From assembly GCA_029204225.1 (NCBI GenBank), contig CM055101.1:31088519-31152518 (forward strand): DNA of 64,000 nucleotides. Reading direction: 5' to 3'. The notes beneath the pieces are model-generated. The model saw nothing but the letters and a program-made list of their open reading frames with translations, was not told where the DNA came from and ran no database searches. Position numbers and translations under genes: made by a program. Shown piece by piece: positions 58,560-64,000 of this stretch; position 1 is the stretch's first letter, and each line of letters starts with the position of its first letter. The DNA comes from Diphasiastrum complanatum (Eukaryota > Streptophyta > Lycopodiopsida > Lycopodiales > Lycopodiaceae).

Positions 58560-59260
58560 TGAATGCTTTGTTTCTTCAAATATTTGGTTGAAAAGCAAAT
58601 TGATCACAAAATAAAGATTTATAAATTGGACAATGGGGGTGAGTTTGTGTCAAATGATTTCCAAGCATTTTTGTGAACTTGATGGCATTATGAATGAATT
58701 CACATGTGCCGATTCTCCTCAGGAATATGGGGTGACTCAGAGAAAAAAATATGACACTGTGTGAATGTGCTATAGCTATAAGACTAGATGCATGCTTATC
58801 TAAAAAGTTTTGGGGTGAAGCTTTGCAATGTGCCAATTAATTGTGCAACTAGTGCCATTAATGGAAAGACACATTTTGCGATATTGTATAAGAAGTAGCC
58901 TTGCTTAAAAAATCTAAGAACTTTTTGTTGTTTATCTTACGTGCATGTGCCTCTAAAAAGTAGAAACAAAGAATATCCCAATTCATTAGTTGGCAAGATG
59001 GTTGACTATATTGAGCCAAGCACAGGGTATAGAATCTTTATTACATCTTCCAATAAGATTCTAATGTCTCGAGATGTAGTCTTTGATGAGTCACAGGAGT
59101 TGTGCTTGATGATGTGTCAAACGTTCAATTTGATGTGCAAAAAGTTTGTTGAGATCCAAGAGAGCCAACTGTGCTTGAGAAGGAGCAATTCCAAGTGAAA
59201 GAGTTCAAAGAAGATCTTCTAGAGCAAGGCCAAGCCTATAAGGCTAACTTATCATGAGAA
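58560..59260 (+). pseudogene. Ty1/copia integrase fragment
   Basis: IKIYKLDNGGEFVSNDFQAF carries the second catalytic Asp. HVPLKSRNKEYPNS and GYRIFITSSNKILMSRDVVF DES (written with a break) follow, the usual integrase C-terminal end before RT. Several frame changes occur. RT is absent. Confidence 0.75.
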
Positions 59261-59369
59261 AGGATAGCAAATTTCAAATGATATACCTCCTAACACAGTC
59301 CTTGTTGCTTTCTTTACCATAGAAGAGCCAGCTGACTCAAAGGAATGGTATGAGAAATAAAATTAACTA

Positions 59370-59886
59370 ACATGATCATAGAGCAACACAATAGAAATCA
59401 ACTAGGACATGAACACGTAGATTCTCGAAAAACCTCCAAGAACTTATACACATTGTATATCTTCTCTCTCTAAAAAGGATATAAACAAGGTACTCTTTTT
59501 AGTGGCAACTCCTGCATGGCCCAGGTTGCCATTTACGGGATGCGTGTCCTACTGACCGCCTCGTCAAATATTCAATTAGCCTTAGTCTCATTACTGAACC
59601 CATAATATAGTAACTTAGTAAATCTACTTTTATTCTAACTCTCTCCCTAAAAGTAGAGTTATTTTCACAACACATACAGTAGGTTAAACAATTTTAAGTA
59701 CAGACACTTTGATCTAAACTTATCAAACTATTCTCTCATGAATGGCTTCATTAAAATGTCAACTAGTTGCACATCAGTACCACAATGAACAACATCTACC
59801 TCCCTGTCTTGCACTATTTCAAGAATGAAATAGTGATGAATTTCAATATGTTTTGTTCTAGAATGATACACTAGATTTTTAGCCAA
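59370..59886 (-). pseudogene. Ty1/copia RNase H end with polypurine tract and LTR piece
   Basis: The - strand reads LAKNLVYHSRTKHIEIHHYF, then CGTDVQLVDILMKPF and FDKFRSKC, the conserved copia RNase H C-terminus (59886-59700). A purine-rich AGGGAGAGAG near 59640 marks the probable start of the 3' LTR. The integrase at 58560 is on the other strand, so they are separate insertions or inverted. Confidence 0.75.
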
Positions 59887-61260
59887 TTGAGGAATTCAAT
59901 TTCCGCGTAGTCGTCAGAAAAGGAACACAACATTTCATGGCTGACCACCTTTCCAGACTCCCCAGTGCTAAAAAGGCTGATGCACCAATCAACGACGATC
60001 TACCCGATGCATGCCTTTTCCAGATCAATGCCACTCCCTTATGGGCTGAAGACATCACTCAGTTTCTCACAACAGGCAGAGGCCTAAATACAGTAGAGCA
60101 GCACCCTTTCAACTTATCGTCGGACAGCTATATAAAAGAGGCACTGCCAGTATTATACACAGATGCGCTTATGAATCTGAGATACGTCCTATCATATCTC
60201 AGGCACATGAGGGCATTGGTGGCAGTCACTTCTCTGCTGAAGTGAATGCTAAAATTATACTCAGAGCAGGCTTATGGTGGCCATCATTGTTTAAGAATAC
60301 ATTTGCTATCATTAAAACATGTGATGTTTGCCAACGAGCCAAGAAGAATACAAAAGCAGACTTCACACCGCTTATACCCATTATAGAAGGCGAAGCCTTC
60401 CATAAGTGGGGTATAGACTTTGTTGGGCCCATCAACCCAATAGCCAAAAATACCCAAGCATATTATATCCTGATCACAATCGATTACGCAACCAAGTGGG
60501 TAAAAGCACGTGCAACAAAGGACGCCAATGCGAAAACCGTAGCACGTTTTCTTTATGAAAACATTATTACGCATTTTGGCTGTCCAATAGAGCTTGTTAG
60601 TGATCGAGGCACACACTTTTTAAATGAATTGATAGATAATCTCCTATGCCATTACCTTGTTACCACCAAAAAAGTACTTTGTACTATTCTAGTTGTAATG
60701 GCCAAGCTGAATCGACAAACAAGACCATTTGTAAGATCCTAACCAAGATAGTCGAAACTAGTCGATCAGATTGGAGAACCAAACTATTCTTTGCTATCTG
60801 GGCGTACCGTACAACTCCCAAGAAGGCCACTAGATGGGTTACTCCCTTCCATCTCGTATATGATCAAGAGGCAGTAATGCCTGTTGAGTTCCTAGTTCCT
60901 TCCTTGCGAGTCATACACACTTTCTCTACAGATCTCTGTGAGGAAGTTACAATTGCACAACAAGTCCAAAACATGTTATTTACGTTAGCCCAATTATGTG
61001 AGACTCGACTCATACCGTATCACGCACAATTAGTTAACAAACGTCACCAAAAAGCCTGGCATGATCATCACCTGCGCAATAAAGACTTACACTTAGGTGA
61101 TCAGGTGCTTCTCTACACATCCAAGAAGCACCCAGGAAAATTATAATTCAGAAGTGAAGGGCCTTATGTCACAAATAAAATCTTCCCTAATGGAGCAGTC
61201 CAATTGGAAACACTGGACGAAGTACTCTTAGACATTGTCGTAAATGGCGGTCGTCTATGA
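59887..61260 (+). pseudogene. Ty3/gypsy RNase H end and integrase (Tat-like)
   Basis: EEFNFRVVVRKGTQHFMADH leads into integrase. LWWPSLFKNTFA and CDVCQRAKK follow, then GIDFVGPINP, IELVSDRGTHFLNE and, after a frame change near 60645, NGQAESTNKTICKIL. All three catalytic residues (D, D, E) are readable. The C-terminal WAYRTTPKKATRWVTPF and VMPVEFLVPSLRV follow, ending in GGRL-x-HYYEEL near 61275. It is closely similar to 39518-40700 on the other strand. Confidence 0.85.
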
Positions 61261-61707
61261 CACTACTACGAAGAGTTGTTTTTTGTTGACCCAATATAAC
61301 TCCATCCCTATTGTATATATTTGTGTTACATTTTTATTGATTTTTTTACTTTGAATTTTATTTCTATTTTTGTGTGTTTTTATGTCTATGTTTTTTGACT
61401 GCCTATGTTTGTACTTACTGTGTTCTTATTCTCCATAAGTTTTTTCTCATGGATATCTCTTTAGATTCACACAGAGTGTTACAGGTCAACAACTGATGGT
61501 CTAGTTCACAAGGGTAGATTTTATAACTTTTTGATCCACTTCACTTCTGCAATTATGATATCTCAGATTTTTCACCCATAGCACAATTCTGGTAATTGAG
61601 ATAGTTGATTCCACTGAGAACTTCCACATGTTTCCACACTGTCACATTTTACTTCATGAAGTTCTACAACATCACTGAGATAGAATACTCAAGAGGCACT
61701 TGCATCA

Positions 61708-61975
61708 GGTCTCGACCGAGTCCTCTGATTGAGATCTCGACCGAGTCCTCTGGTTGGCATCTCGACCGAGTCCTCTGGTTGCAATTTCGATCGAGTCCTC
61801 TTGTTGGCGTCTCGACCGAGTCCTCTGGTTGGCATCTCGACCGAGTCCTCTAGTTGCAATCTCGACCGAGTCCTCTTGTTGCAATCTCGACCGAGTCATC
61901 TGGTCAGCATCTCAACCGAATCACATGGTTAACGTCTCGACCAAATCTCCTATATAACATCTCGACCGGACCGAG
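61708..61975. repeat. 25-bp minisatellite (core ATCTCGACCGAGTCCTCT), about 10 copies
   Basis: ATCTCGACCGAGTCCTCTGGTTGGC and variants repeat every 25 bp from about 61708. Further spaced copies of the core TCTCGACCGA continue to 62050. It lies between gypsy integrase and the 3' ORF. Confidence 0.95.
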
Positions 61976-62575
61976 TCTTGATAGTTCAACAAGGTTTTTG
62001 AAATCTCGACCGAATCATTGTGTTATGATCTCGACCAAGTCGAAACACACAAACAACTATAAAAAACTCAAGATCCAAGTCATTTTCACCTCAACGACGT
62101 GCAAGCTTTTCGAGTCTTCTGACGAATGATTTCTGACAATCTTCTAGCTCCCATCACCATTTCTGGCGCTCTTCCATCCGATCGATCCATGCTCACACAC
62201 ACACTCAGTTCCTCCAGAGTCACCCTTTACCATTACGCGACCGTGATGAGCGCCATCCAACATCACTTTTGAAAATACCTAAACCGCCAGAAATCAGAAA
62301 TCCATTCCAACTTTTGCACAACGACACGCTGAAGTGCAACTGGAGCACAAATCAAGCTCTAGTTTCACTATTGCAAAACACATTTACCACAACCATCGTT
62401 TCTATACCGCAACCATTTTCCAACACCTTATTCTTCATAGCCATTGTTTTACACAACGTTCTCCACCGAGTCACCTATTTAATTCTCAACCGAATTCTTA
62501 GTTCTCAACCTAGTCATCCTAGTTCTGTTTTCGACCAAGAGCCATAGTTTCCATCTCCAATGAGCCATTTCATCA

Positions 62576-62735
62576 GCTCGACCGAGTGTTTCTATCACCA
62601 TCTCAACCGAGTGTTTCCATCACCATCTCGATCGAGTGTTTCCATCACCATCTTGACCGACCGTTTCCATCACTAGCTCGACCGACTGTTCCCATCACCA
62701 GCTCGACCGACTTTTCTCCTCACCATTTCGATCGA
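62576..62735. repeat. second 25-bp minisatellite with the same core
   Basis: ATCTCGACCGAGTGTTTCCATCACC-type units (written here as a consensus) repeat about six times. The CTCGACCGA core is shared with the array at 61708, but the other half of the unit differs, so the core itself seems to be what is conserved. Confidence 0.9.
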
Positions 62736-62774
62736 GTCAGATTTTCAAGAGACCATTTCCAATCAACTCCAATC

Positions 62775-64000
62775 ATGTCTTCACACCAATCCTCTAGTTC
62801 AGATGACCCAGATGCAAACAAGATTGATATTTATATGGGTCAACTGGATATTACAGAGATGACAACTTGGTACCAGTAGACAAGTCAATTCATGACTCAA
62901 ATTGAGTTTCAGATCCATGTTCTGACTGGTTACCAGAGTCCATATCTGCTACACAGTGCCTCCTACAACACCACTGCAAGGTCAGGCCAGTGTATTATTC
63001 CTCCAGTCAAAAATTATGTATATGACATCTATCTTTTTGGAGCAGATTTCCATACCTTTGGATTCCCTCGAGGAGCATTGCAGAAGATCGAGACGACAAC
63101 ATATTTTAAGTTTATTGATCCATCTGTTGCAAAGTGGAAGAACAAGGACATGTATCGGCTCAAGGCCATCAATGATTAACCTCTGGTTGCCGCCTGTGCC
63201 TACTTAACCAAGTACACATAGTGTTTCAGAACCAAAATCCTAAGGATACCAATGTCCCTATTCCACATGATGGCAGATTCACGACTGCATGTCCAGAATC
63301 TCTATGATTAGGGCCAAGTTTGCTTCAAACTGCATCCATGATTGTATCAAGAACAAGCAACTCTCCACCCTACTGGGTTTTATGCTGACGGATCTCACAC
63401 TCTAGCAAGTGAACAATGGATCGAAACTTTGGGAGCAATTGCAGGTGGCCGACAAAGCTTGGGACATACCAATTCAATCAAAAAAGTCAAGCGTTCCAGG
63501 AAACAAACAAAGTCACCACATGGGCCACCCCCTAAGAGACCAAACATGAGTATAATGAAGTTGACGGTGAAGAAGCAGCCAACACCAACAGGCTCCCAAC
63601 AAGATCCAGCAGCTAAAGGATCTTCTGCGGCACAACAGGCTGATACCTCCAAGGCCAAACTTCATGAAACATGCCAGCAGAGGACCAGAACAAAGCTGAT
63701 GGCCAAGAGGCGTTCTCCAGATGCAACGGAGTCAGATGAATCATAATTTGAGGGTGAGAAGCTTGTATGCAAACCACAAGCATAGAGACAAGCCACACAG
63801 TCTCATTCGACATCCTCAAGCTCGATAGACTCTCAAGATGGAAGCTCCACCTCCGATACAACATCCCAGCAACACTCCTCACCCACACACATCATCGACG
63901 ACGGTGATGGAACAGTCACATCTATAGCAATAGACACTGGCAGCAAGGACACCCAAGCTATTCAACCAATTACGGTCACAACTCCCCCCATTATACTTAC
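62775..64000 (+). pseudogene. post-integrase accessory ORF of the second gypsy element
   Basis: It starts MSSHQSSSSDDPDANKIDIY and reads on through stops at 62878, 63177 and about 63308 with EFQIHVLTGYQSPYLLH, IYLFGADFHTFGFPRG and GFYADGSHTLASEQWIE, then Lys/Gln/Ser-rich sequence (KKVKRSRKQTK, KRPNMSIMK) to the window edge. It occupies the same position as 36012-38784 in the other element. Sequence homology between the two is not evident by eye. No known domain was recognised. Confidence 0.5.

Overview
This window looks like nuclear DNA from a land plant with a large, repeat-rich genome. The evidence is two spliced plant-type housekeeping genes, many Ty1/copia and Ty3/gypsy remnants primed by initiator tRNA-Met, and very long AG/CT, TG/CG and AT microsatellites. 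A Penelope-like reverse transcriptase relic, large multi-exon transposase-like remnants and the unusual TE mix would fit a fern or another non-model plant, but the species cannot be fixed from sequence alone. There are no operons, CRISPR arrays or bacterial features.

Host genes. (1) An acireductone dioxygenase (ARD, methionine salvage) on the + strand at 20102-22160. Seven exons sum to 642 nt (213 codons plus stop) with phase kept at every junction and all metal ligands present. (2) A DHX37/Dhr1-type DEAH-box RNA helicase (ribosome small-subunit biogenesis) on the - strand at 57691-45731. Five exons encode about 1182 aa, and the two largest introns are inflated by retroelements: a 271-bp-LTR TRIM in intron 1 and a 3.9-kb coding-free LTR element in intron 2.

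Region by region. 1-4.1 kb: nested copia fragments. 4.3-5.1 kb: gypsy integrase and RNase H pieces in opposite orientations. 6.3-8.5 kb (-): decayed transposase-like exons next to a spliced BAH-like gene. 9.25-9.62 kb: a complete 370-bp TRIM whose LTRs carry a tRNA-like Pol III promoter. 10.9-12.1 kb (-): a gypsy pol into which a + strand gypsy element (LTR 12124-12921, leader, gag to 15.3 kb) inserted. 15.3-17.7 kb: further fragments, including a Penelope-like RT. 17.8-18.5 kb: microsatellites. 20-22.2 kb: ARD. 23.5-23.8 kb: a GC-rich 94-bp tandem repeat. 24.2-27.1 kb: copia LTR, gag and protease. 27.4-32.2 kb: two gypsy fragments and an unidentified - strand exon. 32.6-34.7 kb (-): a copia gag joined to a TRIM-family LTR. 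35.1-43.5 kb (-): a gypsy element with a 3' accessory ORF after integrase. 45.7-57.7 kb: the helicase gene. 58-59.9 kb: a foldback MITE and copia remnants. 59.9-64 kb: a second gypsy element with a minisatellite spacer and a 3' accessory ORF running off the window.

The most interesting material is (a) the tRNA-promoter TRIM, (b) a second TRIM family whose LTR also sits directly in front of a copia gag, suggesting its autonomous partner, and (c) gypsy elements with long post-integrase ORFs preceded by spacers full of short repeated motifs.
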